Positions 1-8,101 of a DNA stretch of 64,000 nucleotides are shown here, in pieces; position 1 is the first letter of the stretch; the number at the start of each line of letters is the position of its first letter. Source of the DNA: CAZBSE01 sp964610385 (lineage in GTDB: Bacteria; Actinomycetota; Humimicrobiia; Humimicrobiales; Humimicrobiaceae); the NCBI GenBank assembly GCA_964610385.1, contig CAZSXW010000001.1, positions 124,001 through 188,000 of the forward strand, written 5' to 3'. The notes below the pieces were generated by a model, which was not told where the DNA came from, did not search any database, and saw nothing but the letters and a program-made list of their open reading frames with translations. The translations under genes and the position numbers were made by a program.

Positions 1-177
1 ATTAACCCTGCTGTCATGCGATACTTTATTAAAAGCCTGAACAAGATTAATCTGCGGGTCAAAATCAATAAAAAGAACCTTTTTATCCCTTTTTTCCGCT
101 AAATACCAGCCATAGTTATAGCAAATAGTCGTTTTCCCGGTCCCGCCCTTGGTGTTAAAAAAGACAACTTTTTCCAT
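1..177 (-). CDS. ParA/Soj-family ATPase, 5' part only (gene runs off the window)
   Basis: This is the first 59 codons of a gene read leftward from an ATG at 177; the rest lies outside the window. The protein opens MEKVVFFNTKGGTGKTT, the deviant Walker A motif of ParA/MinD/Soj ATPases, and continues with LFIDFDPQINL, the typical switch/Walker A' segment (DxDPQ). ParA proteins bind ATP and DNA and position chromosomes, plasmids or protein cargo. A GGAATGGG stretch upstream could serve as ribosome binding site. It lies 266 bp downstream of rtcB on the same strand, so it probably has its own promoter. No ParB partner is visible here. Whether it is chromosomal Soj or an orphan ParA cannot be decided from the fragment. 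Confidence 0.85.
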   Translation of the reverse strand, partial: MEKVVFFNTKGGTGKTTICYNYGWYLAEKRDKKVLFIDFDPQINLVQAFNKVSHDSRVN

Positions 178-443
178 TCAACCCATTCCATTCCCAATCT
201 TTATACTGAACTTAGATTTTTAAAATACTTTTAAAAGAATTGTTTTATTTAGATTTACAATGATAAATATAATACTATAATTTTAGAGTTAACTATATTA
301 TAATAATATTCCTTTTTAAATAAAAGACTTAATATTAAAATCCTATTCCAATGATTATAGATTACCTTTTCATAGGAAAAGTTATGGATTAACCATTAAG
401 ATTGCTGATTCTGTATATCTTCCTGATAGTTTGCAGATATTTA

Positions 444-1895
444 TCAGCCCTTCAAGACACCAAGGGGCCTCAGTCTTATCGCCTTTTTAGATATCCCGGC
501 ATGGTGAGTTATATCTACTACTCTGCTCACATCTTTATAGGCCAGGGGAGCTTCTTCTGCGAGTCCGGACATACTCCCGGCCATTACTACTATTCCTTTC
601 TTATTGAAAAGCTCCTTTTTAAGTTCACTTCCCTGTACTTTTTTCTTTGCTTTAGTCCTGCTCATAAGTCTTCCTGCACCATGGCAGGTAGAGCCGAAGC
701 TTTCAGTCATCGCCCTCTCAGTACCCAGAAGGATAAAGGAATAGCGACCCATATCTCCCGGGATTATTACCGGCTGGCCGATATCCTTATATTTTTTACA
801 GATTTCCTTATGCCCCGGCGGATAGGACCGGGTAGCACCTTTTCTGTGGACACAGACTTTCATCATACTGCCGTCAACATTGTGCTCTTCCATCTTGGCT
901 ATATTATGAGATACATCATAAATAACATTAAGACCCAATTTCTCTGAGGACTTGCCGAAAAATCTTTCAAAGGATTTTCTTACCCAGTGAGAGAGGCAGT
1001 GTCTGTTTGTCATTGCATAATTTACCGCACAGATCATAGCACTATAATACCTCTTCCCCTCGGGGGAAGACAGGGGCGTACAGGCCAGTTGCCGGTCTGC
1101 TAATTTTATTCCATACTTTAAAGCGGATTGCTGCATGACCTTTATATAATCACTGCATATCTGATGACCAAGTCCCCTTGAACCGGAATGGATCATCACC
1201 GTTATCTGACCCTTCTCCAGACCAAACAGGTTTGCTGCTTCACTGTCATAGATCTCATCTACAACCTGTATCTCCAAAAAATGATTTCCCGACCCCAGAG
1301 TCCCCACCTGGTTTATACCTCTTTCAATGGCACGGTTGCTTATAAAATCAGGGTTAGCTCCTTCCATACAGCCATTTTCTTCTATACAGTAATCATCTCC
1401 CTCCTGGCCGTATCCATTTCTAATAGCCCACGGGACACCTTCTTTTAGTAATTTCTTCAACTGATCTCTGGACAAGCTTATCCTGCCCTTTCTTCCCAGA
1501 CCTTTTGGTATGTTGAAGGACAGGATACCCATTATATCTTTAAGATGCTTCTCGATATCACTGATATAAAGACCAGTCCTCATAATCCTTACCCCGCAGG
1601 ATATATCAAAACCAACACCGCCGGGTGAAATGACTCCTTCTTCCTCATCAAAAGCAGCTACTCCTCCAATAGGGAACCCATATCCATAGTGAATATCCGG
1701 CATAGCATACGAAGCCTTAAGTATGCCGGGGAGAGTAGAAACGTTTACTACCTGATCGATAGTCTTTTCATTTACGGCATGGTCCAAAAGCTCCCTGTCA
1801 GCAAAGATTATTCCTGGGACCCTCATTCCATACCTGTCATCCTTTTCTACTTCCCATTTGTAATCATTTATTTTTTTAATATTGTAATCAGAAAT
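444..1895 (-). CDS. rtcB: RNA-splicing ligase RtcB, probable ATT start
   Basis: RtcB joins RNA 2',3'-cyclic phosphate or 3'-phosphate ends to 5'-OH ends using GTP and Mn2+, in tRNA splicing and RNA repair. The metal and guanylylation residues are visible: Cys in FDISCGVR (about residue 100), His in GSGNHFLE, His in MIHSGSRGLGHQ, His in YDVSHNIAK, and the nucleotide-accepting His in STCHGAGR. The first ATG (1826) would remove about 23 residues that match the family N-terminus (YKWEVEKDDRYG before MRVPG). The frame stays open upstream without ATG, GTG or TTG. GAGAGGAG lies 6 nt before an ATT codon at 1895, which I take as the start. It follows the archease gene by 17 bp, and archease is the known RtcB cofactor. 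Function is certain; the start codon is inferred. Confidence 0.93.
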   Translation of the reverse strand: MSDYNIKKINDYKWEVEKDDRYGMRVPGIIFADRELLDHAVNEKTIDQVVNVSTLPGILKASYAMPDIHYGYGFPIGGVAAFDEEEGVISPGGVGFDISCGVRIMRTGLYISDIEKHLKDIMGILSFNIPKGLGRKGRISLSRDQLKKLLKEGVPWAIRNGYGQEGDDYCIEENGCMEGANPDFISNRAIERGINQVGTLGSGNHFLEIQVVDEIYDSEAANLFGLEKGQITVMIHSGSRGLGHQICSDYIKVMQQSALKYGIKLADRQLACTPLSSPEGKRYYSAMICAVNYAMTNRHCLSHWVRKSFERFFGKSSEKLGLNVIYDVSHNIAKMEEHNVDGSMMKVCVHRKGATRSYPPGHKEICKKYKDIGQPVIIPGDMGRYSFILLGTERAMTESFGSTCHGAGRLMSRTKAKKKVQGSELKKELFNKKGIVVMAGSMSGLAEEAPLAYKDVSRVVDITHHAGISKKAIRLRPLGVLKG

Positions 1896-1912
1896 AATAG
1901 ACTCCTCTCTTC

Positions 1913-2404
1913 TCAGACATCAAATATGACCCTTCCTTTCCAATTGTAGTTTCTCCCGTCTTTTTTTACTTCCAGCATATGGTAGGTCGGTGCTTTAATG
2001 GCCGTTTTTATGATATGCATGTCGGGGTCTATTTTTTCACCGGACACTTCAGCTGACAGCTCTATACCGCCGTTCTTTTTGTGGATACTGCTTACCTCAA
2101 ATCCTTCAAACAAGATATTATCAACTTCATGCCAGTAAAGCAGTTTTTCAAGCCACGATATCAGGAGATCTTCAAAACTCCCACTTTTCACGCTGATCTT
2201 CACCTTTCTTTTTTCTAAAGGTCTGATTTTCCCCAAATCACTAATAATAGAAAACATCCCCTCGCCGGCATTCTCAAATAATTCCCCTATTGTATTTCCG
2301 TAGAATTCCAGTCCTATATCGGAAACGTGCTCGATATATTTATATTTTTTAATTACTCTCCCGGGTTTCATCTTAATTCGTAAAAATCTCACAATACACG
2401 CCAA
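1913..2404 (-). CDS. Archease, RtcB activating protein
   Basis: Archease speeds RtcB guanylylation and allows multiple turnovers of RNA ligation. The family pattern is visible in YIEHVSDIGLEFYGNTIGELFENAG near the N-terminus, the metal-site region EHxxDIG, and the C-terminal KAPTYHMLEVKKDG with a conserved His. Length (about 150 residues) is normal. Two starts are possible: a TTG at 2404 with GGTGGAG 5 nt upstream, or an ATG at 2371 that begins MKPGRVIKKYKYIEH and fits the family better. The -10 box at 2419-2424 would put the transcript start around 2412, inside that SD, which favours the ATG. The gene is immediately upstream of rtcB and surely co-transcribed with it. Confidence 0.92.
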   Translation of the reverse strand: MACIVRFLRIKMKPGRVIKKYKYIEHVSDIGLEFYGNTIGELFENAGEGMFSIISDLGKIRPLEKRKVKISVKSGSFEDLLISWLEKLLYWHEVDNILFEGFEVSSIHKKNGGIELSAEVSGEKIDPDMHIIKTAIKAPTYHMLEVKKDGRNYNWKGRVIFDV

Positions 2405-2418
2405 TAATACTCCACCCC

Positions 2419-2448
2419 ATTATACATTGACGGATCACTCTTCTTAAA
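2419..2448 (-). promoter_or_regulatory. Candidate promoter of the archease-rtcB operon
   Basis: Read on the minus strand, a perfect TATAAT (2424-2419) is preceded at 18 nt by TTTAAG (2448-2443), a partial match to TTGACA. It lies directly ahead of archease with a predicted transcript start near 2412. The -10 is excellent and the -35 weak. Confidence 0.45.
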
Positions 2449-2647
2449 GCCTGTAACCAGCATGTTATATTTTATCAGCAACTTAAAAAAAATTATAAAC
2501 TAAAAAAATTATCCTGTTCTATTTAAAGATCAGAATCAAATTAAATAAAGTACTATAAAATTGTTTAATAAATCGATTTTTAGTGCTAAAATCTTTCGAA
2601 ATAGAATAGACCTACGACACTTAATATAATTTGAGGAGGAATACAAT

Positions 2648-3274
2648 ATGTCACAATTCGGAAAACCTAAAGGTTTTTTAGGGAGATTGCTGGCAAAAGG
2701 TATGGCATGGGGTCATAGTGATTTTTATAAAAATACTGCCAAGACGCTTGACCTAAAATATAATGACAAATATCTTGAAATAGGATTTGGTTCCGGAATG
2801 TTTATAAAAAGATATGCTTCACATGCCGCAAAAATAGCCGGGCTGGATTATTCAAAGGATATGGTAGAACTGGCAAGCAGTATCAATAAAGATCTTATCA
2901 AATCAGGAAAAGTTGAATTTAAGCAAGGAAATGTATTATCTATACCCTGGCAAAATAATGAATTTTCCGCAGTCGTCGTAATTGAAACTTCTTTCTTCTG
3001 GCCAGAGCCGGTAGCAGCACTCAAGGAAATATATAGGGTATTATCTCCGGGAGGCCGTCTGGTAATTGAAATGGCATATAATAAAGATGACGGGCTGGAC
3101 CATACTAAGGACATTAAAAAAATAAATTTGACTCTATACAGCACTCCCGAAATGGAAAAAATCTTAAAAGAATCAGGCTTTAGTAAAATAGTCATAGATT
3201 ATTATAAAGCTTTATGGTTGCCGTTCAAAGGTTATATTGTCCCAAAAGGTATGATCGTCAAAGCTTTCAAATGA
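2648..3274 (+). CDS. Class I SAM-dependent methyltransferase (type 11-like)
   Basis: This 208-residue protein has the Rossmann methyltransferase signature: motif I LEIGFGSG (about residues 54-61), the acidic end of beta 2 in IAGLDYSKDMV, motif II/III around VEFKQGNVLSIPW, and motif IV-V region VVVIETSFFWPEP followed by LSPGGRLVIEM. It has no signal peptide or membrane segment, so it is cytoplasmic. The substrate cannot be told from sequence; the family methylates small molecules, lipids or quinones. A strong SD (GAGGAGGAA) sits just ahead of the ATG. An extended -10 (TGCTAAAAT, ending at 2592) lies upstream. The gene stands alone between the RtcB unit and the hydrogenase operon. Confidence 0.85.
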   Translation: MSQFGKPKGFLGRLLAKGMAWGHSDFYKNTAKTLDLKYNDKYLEIGFGSGMFIKRYASHAAKIAGLDYSKDMVELASSINKDLIKSGKVEFKQGNVLSIPWQNNEFSAVVVIETSFFWPEPVAALKEIYRVLSPGGRLVIEMAYNKDDGLDHTKDIKKINLTLYSTPEMEKILKESGFSKIVIDYYKALWLPFKGYIVPKGMIVKAFK

Positions 3275-3477
3275 GCAGTAATTTGATTGAAAATAAATAT
3301 TATTTTGATTAAAATAGAACAGGTTATTTTTTTAAATTTTTCCTATGTATAAATCTAGACATAACAAAAACAAAGGAAATTTAAATCCTACCAAAGTTTT
3401 AGAAATACTTCCCCACCCCGGAACCGACCTTCTAAATAATCAAATCACAGGCAAACCTATATTTCAAAGGAGCTTAT

Positions 3478-4368
3478 ATGAACAATAAAAAAACTACTGT
3501 TATACCAGTTATCAGCATCCAGGGTCAGAACTGCACCGGCTGTGTCACTTCAATCCTGTGCTCCGAATTTCCAGCAATCAAAAATGTACTGCTGCAGGAT
3601 ATAATACCAGGTTTCAAGCTTGATTTCGTATTCCATCCCAATATCATGACTGCAAGCGGAAACCGTGCCATGGAAATACTTGAAAACTCTTCAAAGGAAA
3701 AGGGCTATGTCTTGATCATTGACGGTGCTATCCCCACCAATGACAATGGAGTCCACTGCGTCACAGGTGAAAAGGACGGTAAAAAATATACCATACTGGA
3801 AGAGACTTTAAAACTGGCACCTGATGCACTTATGGTAATCGCTCTGGGGACATGCGCGGCATTCGGCGGAATTGCAGCCGCAAACCCGAATCCGACAGGA
3901 GCACAAAGTGTGGGAGACATCTTACAAGCCAACAAGATCAAAACTCCACTTATAAACATCCCCGGCTGTCCTCCTCATCCGGACTGGCTTTTCGGCACTA
4001 TAGAGGAAGTGCTGGTAAAAGGATTGGAAAATGTACAGCTGGATGATTTAAAAAGGCCAAAGACTTTTTACGGACAGCTGATCCACGAAAATTGCCCCAA
4101 CAGAGCTTATTTCGATGAAGGTAAATTTGCCAAAAAATTAGGGGATGAAGGGTGCCTTTATGAACTGGGATGCAAGGGGTCCATAACCTATGCCGACTGC
4201 CCCAAAAGACAATGGAACAGCAAAACCAACTGGGTCATCGGATGCGGAGCTCCATGCAGCGGCTGTACATCGCCCGAATACCCGGATCTTTTGGGAGATC
4301 TCTATGAAAAGATCATTGACGTAGAAGTCCCTGTTAATAAGAAAAAGACCGGGATCCAAAAAAAATAA
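3478..4368 (+). CDS. [NiFe] hydrogenase small subunit, no Tat signal
   Basis: This subunit carries the three Fe-S clusters that move electrons from the NiFe site. Proximal ligands are C19, C22 (NCTGC), C126 (LGTCAAFGG) and C164 (IPGCPPHPDW). Distal ligands are H203, C206, C226 and C232. The medial set is C241, C260 and C263, with an extra Cys at 256. The sequence resembles group 1/2 uptake enzymes (NPTGAQSVGD, FYGQLIHENCP, CLYELGCKGS). It starts MNNKKTTVIPVIS with no twin-arginine signal and has no C-terminal membrane anchor, so the enzyme should be cytoplasmic. An AGGAG lies 5 nt before the ATG. It is first of five co-oriented genes with large subunit, metV, metF and protease. Exact hydrogenase subgroup was not resolved. 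Confidence 0.93.
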   Translation: MNNKKTTVIPVISIQGQNCTGCVTSILCSEFPAIKNVLLQDIIPGFKLDFVFHPNIMTASGNRAMEILENSSKEKGYVLIIDGAIPTNDNGVHCVTGEKDGKKYTILEETLKLAPDALMVIALGTCAAFGGIAAANPNPTGAQSVGDILQANKIKTPLINIPGCPPHPDWLFGTIEEVLVKGLENVQLDDLKRPKTFYGQLIHENCPNRAYFDEGKFAKKLGDEGCLYELGCKGSITYADCPKRQWNSKTNWVIGCGAPCSGCTSPEYPDLLGDLYEKIIDVEVPVNKKKTGIQKK

Positions 4369-4389
4369 TTATTTTAGAAAGGTGAAATC

Positions 4390-5940
4390 GTGAAAAAAAT
4401 CGTAATACACCCCATAACCAGAATTGAAGGCCATTTAAAAGTAGAAGCCGTGGTGGACAATGGCGAAATAAAAGATGCCAGTATAAGCGGTACCATGTTC
4501 AGAGGTATAGAAATAATGTTAAAGGGCAGAGACCCCAGGGATGCGGTTATGATCACTCAGAGAATATGCGGTGTATGCCCGGAGCCTCATGCCATAGCAT
4601 CAGTCAGTGCAGTAGAAGAATATGCGGGACTCAAAGACAAGATCCCCGTAAATGGGATTCTTTTAAGAAACCTGATCCTTGGTACCAGAAGTATTGCCGA
4701 CCATATACTGCATTTCTATATTCTAAGCGGGCTGGATTATATAGACCCGGCACAGGTCATGGAATATAACGGTGCAAATCAAGATTTAAACACTCTAAAA
4801 TTTTTTCTCCAACAGGGATATTCAAAACCATTTCTCCCCAGAGATGAAATAGACTACAGACTTGATACAAAAACCACAAATATTGTAGTAGGCCATTATA
4901 TCAAAGCAATGGATGTCTATAGAAAAGCACAGCAGGCAGCCACTCTTTTCGGCGGAAAATGGCCCCACGACGCTGCTGTCGTGTCCGGTGGCGTATCGCA
5001 GCGGCTTACAGCCGACAGGATTACTGAATTTATATGGAGACTGGAAGAGATAGCAGATTTTGTCAAAAATTATTATCTGCCTGATGTCATTGCAGTAGCT
5101 AAGGCTTACAATGATTATCTCGAGATAGGAAAAGGGTGCAGCAACCTGCTGGCATATGATTCATACCAGACCAGTTCCAACGGCAAGTACAATGACTATC
5201 TTTTTAAAGGCGGTCTGATAAATAATATCGATAAATACAGTAAAATAAACATAGATAATATAACTGAAGATATTACCCACAGCTGGTATCAGGAGTCCGA
5301 ACCCCTATATCCGGGCGAAGGAAAGACCGAGCCGACAGCAGATAAAAAAAAGGCGTACTCATGGGTAAAATCTCCAAGATATGGCAGCATGGTTTATGAA
5401 GTAGGGCCTCTGGCAAGCGTCCTTACCACTTATTTTGGAAAAAAAGATCCCCATATTAAAAATATGGTCGACAGTTCACTATCCGAAATAGGTACAGACG
5501 TTTCCAGTATGTACTCAGTAGCAGGAAGACATCTTGCCAGGGTACTTTCTGCGAATATATTAGCGGACCAGCTGTCAGTATGGGCGCGTGAACTTAAAGT
5601 GGAAGAACCTACCACAGTAGAATATAATCCACCTTCTGATGGGAAAGGTATTGGGCTCTGTGCAGCACCGAGAGGAGCTCTGGGGCACTGGCTGAATGTA
5701 GAAGACGGCAGGATTTCAAACTACCAGGTGATTACTCCCACTGCATGGAATGCATCTCCAAAGGATAAAGACGGACAGCCCGGCCCCTATGAGCAGGCAT
5801 TAATAGGTATCAAAGTAAAGGAAAGTCAAAGTCCTGTAGAAATTTTAAGAGTCATCAGAAGCTTTGACCCCTGTACCGCATGTGCGGTGCATCTTGTTAC
5901 ATCAAAGAAAGACTTAATAGGTAAATATAAAGTAGTCTGA
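4390..5940 (+). CDS. [NiFe] hydrogenase large (catalytic) subunit
   Basis: This subunit holds the Ni-Fe(CN)2CO site that splits or forms H2. The N-terminal metal motif is RICGVCPEPHA (C60, C63, H67) and the C-terminal motif is DPCTACAVH (C495, C498, H501). Maturation should cut after H501, releasing a 15-residue tail that begins LVTSKK. At 516 residues it has normal length for a group 1/2 large subunit. The opening KKIVIHPITRIEGHLKVE is typical. It follows the small subunit by 21 bp with an AGAAAGGTGA ribosome binding site. No hypABCDEF maturation genes are in the window, so they must be elsewhere. No cytochrome b or membrane partner follows; metV is next instead. Confidence 0.95.
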   Translation: MKKIVIHPITRIEGHLKVEAVVDNGEIKDASISGTMFRGIEIMLKGRDPRDAVMITQRICGVCPEPHAIASVSAVEEYAGLKDKIPVNGILLRNLILGTRSIADHILHFYILSGLDYIDPAQVMEYNGANQDLNTLKFFLQQGYSKPFLPRDEIDYRLDTKTTNIVVGHYIKAMDVYRKAQQAATLFGGKWPHDAAVVSGGVSQRLTADRITEFIWRLEEIADFVKNYYLPDVIAVAKAYNDYLEIGKGCSNLLAYDSYQTSSNGKYNDYLFKGGLINNIDKYSKINIDNITEDITHSWYQESEPLYPGEGKTEPTADKKKAYSWVKSPRYGSMVYEVGPLASVLTTYFGKKDPHIKNMVDSSLSEIGTDVSSMYSVAGRHLARVLSANILADQLSVWARELKVEEPTTVEYNPPSDGKGIGLCAAPRGALGHWLNVEDGRISNYQVITPTAWNASPKDKDGQPGPYEQALIGIKVKESQSPVEILRVIRSFDPCTACAVHLVTSKKDLIGKYKVV

Positions 5941-5970
5941 AAATTTAAAAAAGCTTTTGCAGGAGGATTT

Positions 5971-6648
5971 ATGATATTAACTGAATTTAAACCGTTAGAG
6001 GAACTGATTGAGAAACTGGAAGGTGAGAAAAAGATATTCATCATGGGCTGCGGCGGCTGCCCCGAAGGTGCGGATACCGGCGGAAAAGAAGTGCTGGCAG
6101 ATTTTAAAGAAAAACTTGAAAAAGAAGGAAAAACTGTCACCGGAGTAATGGAAATTGACTTTCTGTGTCAGAAAGCGCTGATACGATCCAGGATAAAACC
6201 AAGATCTTCCCAGCTAAATGATTCAGATTCTGTACTGGTGTTCTCATGCGGGATCGGAGTCCAGGCAGTATCAGCAGTCATAGACAAGACCTGTCACCCC
6301 GCCCTGAACACAACTACTTTCGGAGGCATAACCGGAATGTGGCAGGGTACCGAAAGATGCGACACTTGCAGCGACTGCATACTGGACTACACCGGCGGAA
6401 TATGTCCTTACACAGCCTGTCCTAAAAAATTGTTGAACGGCGCCTGCGCTGGACAGAGTAATGATAAATGCGAGACAGATCCGGAAAGAGAATGCGGATG
6501 GGTTCAGATCTACAACAGTTTGAAAAGAACAGGAAACCTGAACAGGTTACAAAAGTTTATACCTCCCAGAGATTATACAAAAAAATTGCCCCCATCAGCT
6601 TTAAGAAAAAGCAGACTATGGGCACTTGACGAGGAGGATGCGGTATGA
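5971..6648 (+). CDS. metV: MetV, Fe-S subunit of methylene-THF reductase
   Basis: This 225-residue Cys-rich protein matches the MTHFR C-terminal (MTHFR_C) family called MetV in acetogens, where it forms a complex with MetF and passes electrons to its flavin. Cysteines visible are C27 and C30 (GCGGCPEG), C66, C93, C108, a dense cluster at C130/C133/C136 (RCDTCSDC), C145, C150 and C159, then C167 and C175. These fit Fe-S cluster and zinc binding. It starts with AGGAGG about 6 nt before the ATG, 30 bp after the hydrogenase large subunit, and its stop overlaps the metF start by 4 bp (ATGA), indicating translational coupling. In known acetogens MetVF is paired with Rnf-like or Hdr-like subunits; here the upstream neighbour is a hydrogenase. 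Confidence 0.88.
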   Translation: MILTEFKPLEELIEKLEGEKKIFIMGCGGCPEGADTGGKEVLADFKEKLEKEGKTVTGVMEIDFLCQKALIRSRIKPRSSQLNDSDSVLVFSCGIGVQAVSAVIDKTCHPALNTTTFGGITGMWQGTERCDTCSDCILDYTGGICPYTACPKKLLNGACAGQSNDKCETDPERECGWVQIYNSLKRTGNLNRLQKFIPPRDYTKKLPPSALRKSRLWALDEEDAV

Positions 6649-7547
6649 CTACAGAAAAAATAAAAGAATCAAAATTTGAGAAAACACTGAACAGCGGAAA
6701 ATTTGCAGTCACCTGTGAAATAGGCCCTCCTAAAGGTGCAGAGATCGAAGAAATCGAAGAGGCAGCAGAATATTTAAGAGATGTTGCAGATGGGATAAAT
6801 ATAACAGACCTACAGAGTTCTGTAATGAGGCTGGGATCTCTTACCACCTGTTACTTTATAAAACAAATGGGTCTGGATCCTATATTTCAGATAACATGCA
6901 GAGACAGGAACAGGCTGGCACTGCAGTCCGATCTCTTAAGCGCCAGCGTATTAGGAATAAGAAATGTACTGGCTCTTACCGGCGACTACACCACTATCGG
7001 CGATCATCCACAAGCTGAACCCGTATTCGATCTTGACTCGGTTCAACTCCTATGGGCCATTAAAAAATTGGAAGAAGGATTTGACCTTTCAGAAAAGGAA
7101 CTCACCCAAAAACCTTCCTTTTTTAAGGGTGCGGTAGTAAATCCAGGTGCGGATACAGAAGCATCTTACGAACTTCAGATAATAAAAATGAAGAAGAAAA
7201 TAGACCAGGGAGCACAGTTTTTCCAGACCCAGGCAATATATGATGCTGAGGTTTTTAAAAGGTTCATGGAAAGGATACGCAGTGAAAACATCGATATCCC
7301 AGTCCTGGCAGGAATAATTCTATTAAAATCCGAGAAAATGGCCAATTATATGAACAAATTCGTACCGGGTGTGTTTGTACCGGAATCAATAATAAAAAAG
7401 ATGGAATCGACTGATGACAAGGTCTCTATGTGCATAGAAATCGCATCCGGACTCATAGAGGAAGTAAAGCCATATTGTGCCGGAGTTCATATTCAGGCTC
7501 TGGGGTGGGAAAAACATGTACCTGCGGTAGTCAAAGACATTAGATAA
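6645..7547 (+). CDS. metF: Methylene-tetrahydrofolate reductase, flavin subunit
   Basis: MetF reduces 5,10-methylene-THF to 5-methyl-THF, the last step of the methyl branch of the Wood-Ljungdahl pathway, using bound flavin. The 300-residue protein is a single TIM-barrel domain. Seen are VTCEIGPPKG at the N-terminus (catalytic Glu region), an ITDLQSS strand end, FQITCRDRNR, NVLALTGDYTTIGDHP (folate/flavin loop), GAVVNPGAD, and QGAQFFQTQAIYD near the C-terminal end. These place it in the short bacterial MetF group that works with MetV. It has no C-terminal regulatory domain as in eukaryotic enzymes. It overlaps metV by 4 bp and is followed 4 bp later by the hydrogenase protease, so all five genes appear to be one transcript. 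Confidence 0.92.
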   Translation: MTTEKIKESKFEKTLNSGKFAVTCEIGPPKGAEIEEIEEAAEYLRDVADGINITDLQSSVMRLGSLTTCYFIKQMGLDPIFQITCRDRNRLALQSDLLSASVLGIRNVLALTGDYTTIGDHPQAEPVFDLDSVQLLWAIKKLEEGFDLSEKELTQKPSFFKGAVVNPGADTEASYELQIIKMKKKIDQGAQFFQTQAIYDAEVFKRFMERIRSENIDIPVLAGIILLKSEKMANYMNKFVPGVFVPESIIKKMESTDDKVSMCIEIASGLIEEVKPYCAGVHIQALGWEKHVPAVVKDIR

Positions 7548-7551
7548 CACA

Positions 7552-8100
7552 GTGAAAAATCCAAAAAACATCAAAACTGTAATACTAGGTATCGGTAATA
7601 TTCTGCTTGGAGATGAAGGTGTAGGAGTTCACACCGTTAAAGTACTCCAAAAAGAAAAGCTTCCTCCTGATGTGCTGGTAATAGACGGTTCAACTGCAGG
7701 ATTCAGGTTGTTTCCAATATTTGATGAATATAAAAAAAGCAGATTCATAATAATCGATGCCCTTAGAATAGAAAAATCTTCAGAAGAGACTTCCCAAATT
7801 AAAAATAAAAAATCTTCTTCCCATGAAGGTATATTTGTCATACCCCTGGACGATTTTTACCATACAGGCGGTTTTAATCATCCGGGTGAAGGTCTTATCT
7901 CATTTCATCAGACTTCACTGATTGACGTGCTGAATTTATATTATCTAGCATATAAGGTAAAAATCAGGGGATATTTGATCGGTATTGATATATCCGAAAG
8001 TATAGACGGCGGCCTACCATTTTCTATGAATCTATCCCGCAAAATAGAACAAAAGATTCCCACCATCATTGATCTAATTAAAAAACATATAAACCCGTAA
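7552..8100 (+). CDS. Hydrogenase maturation endopeptidase (HyaD/HybD family)
   Basis: This protease removes the C-terminal tail of the hydrogenase large subunit after nickel insertion. The family signature GIGNILLGDEGVG is at residues 13-25. Predicted nickel-sensing ligands are E22, D69 (FIIIDAL) and H119 (ISFHQTSL), matching Glu16, Asp62 and His93 of HybD. The protein is 182 residues, slightly long because of a Ser/Lys-rich loop near residues 75-92. It uses a GTG start at 7552, 4 bp after metF ends, with no strong SD of its own. Its place after metF rather than after the large subunit argues that metV and metF are integral to the hydrogenase operon. It converges on the YbhB gene, with stops 1 bp apart. 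Confidence 0.9.
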   Translation: MKNPKNIKTVILGIGNILLGDEGVGVHTVKVLQKEKLPPDVLVIDGSTAGFRLFPIFDEYKKSRFIIIDALRIEKSSEETSQIKNKKSSSHEGIFVIPLDDFYHTGGFNHPGEGLISFHQTSLIDVLNLYYLAYKVKIRGYLIGIDISESIDGGLPFSMNLSRKIEQKIPTIIDLIKKHINP

Positions 8101-8101
8101 A

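Noticed and set aside
178..443. Possible extra gene or RNA between parA and rtcB
   Set aside because: The 266-bp stretch is AT-rich; I see no supported coding frame, tRNA, riboswitch or convincing terminator.
402..947. A 181-codon plus-strand open frame opposite rtcB
   Set aside because: It is antisense to the well-conserved C-terminal half of RtcB and has no recognisable domain or ribosome site.
3290..3306. AAAATAA/TTATTTT inverted repeat after the methyltransferase gene
   Set aside because: It is made only of A and T, has no GC core and no clear T-run, so it is probably chance.
3345..3363. TATGT-N9-ACATA repeat upstream of the hydrogenase operon, considered as a NikR-type site
   Set aside because: Arms of 5 bp are too short to support in AT-rich DNA, and they do not match the palindrome near nikR.
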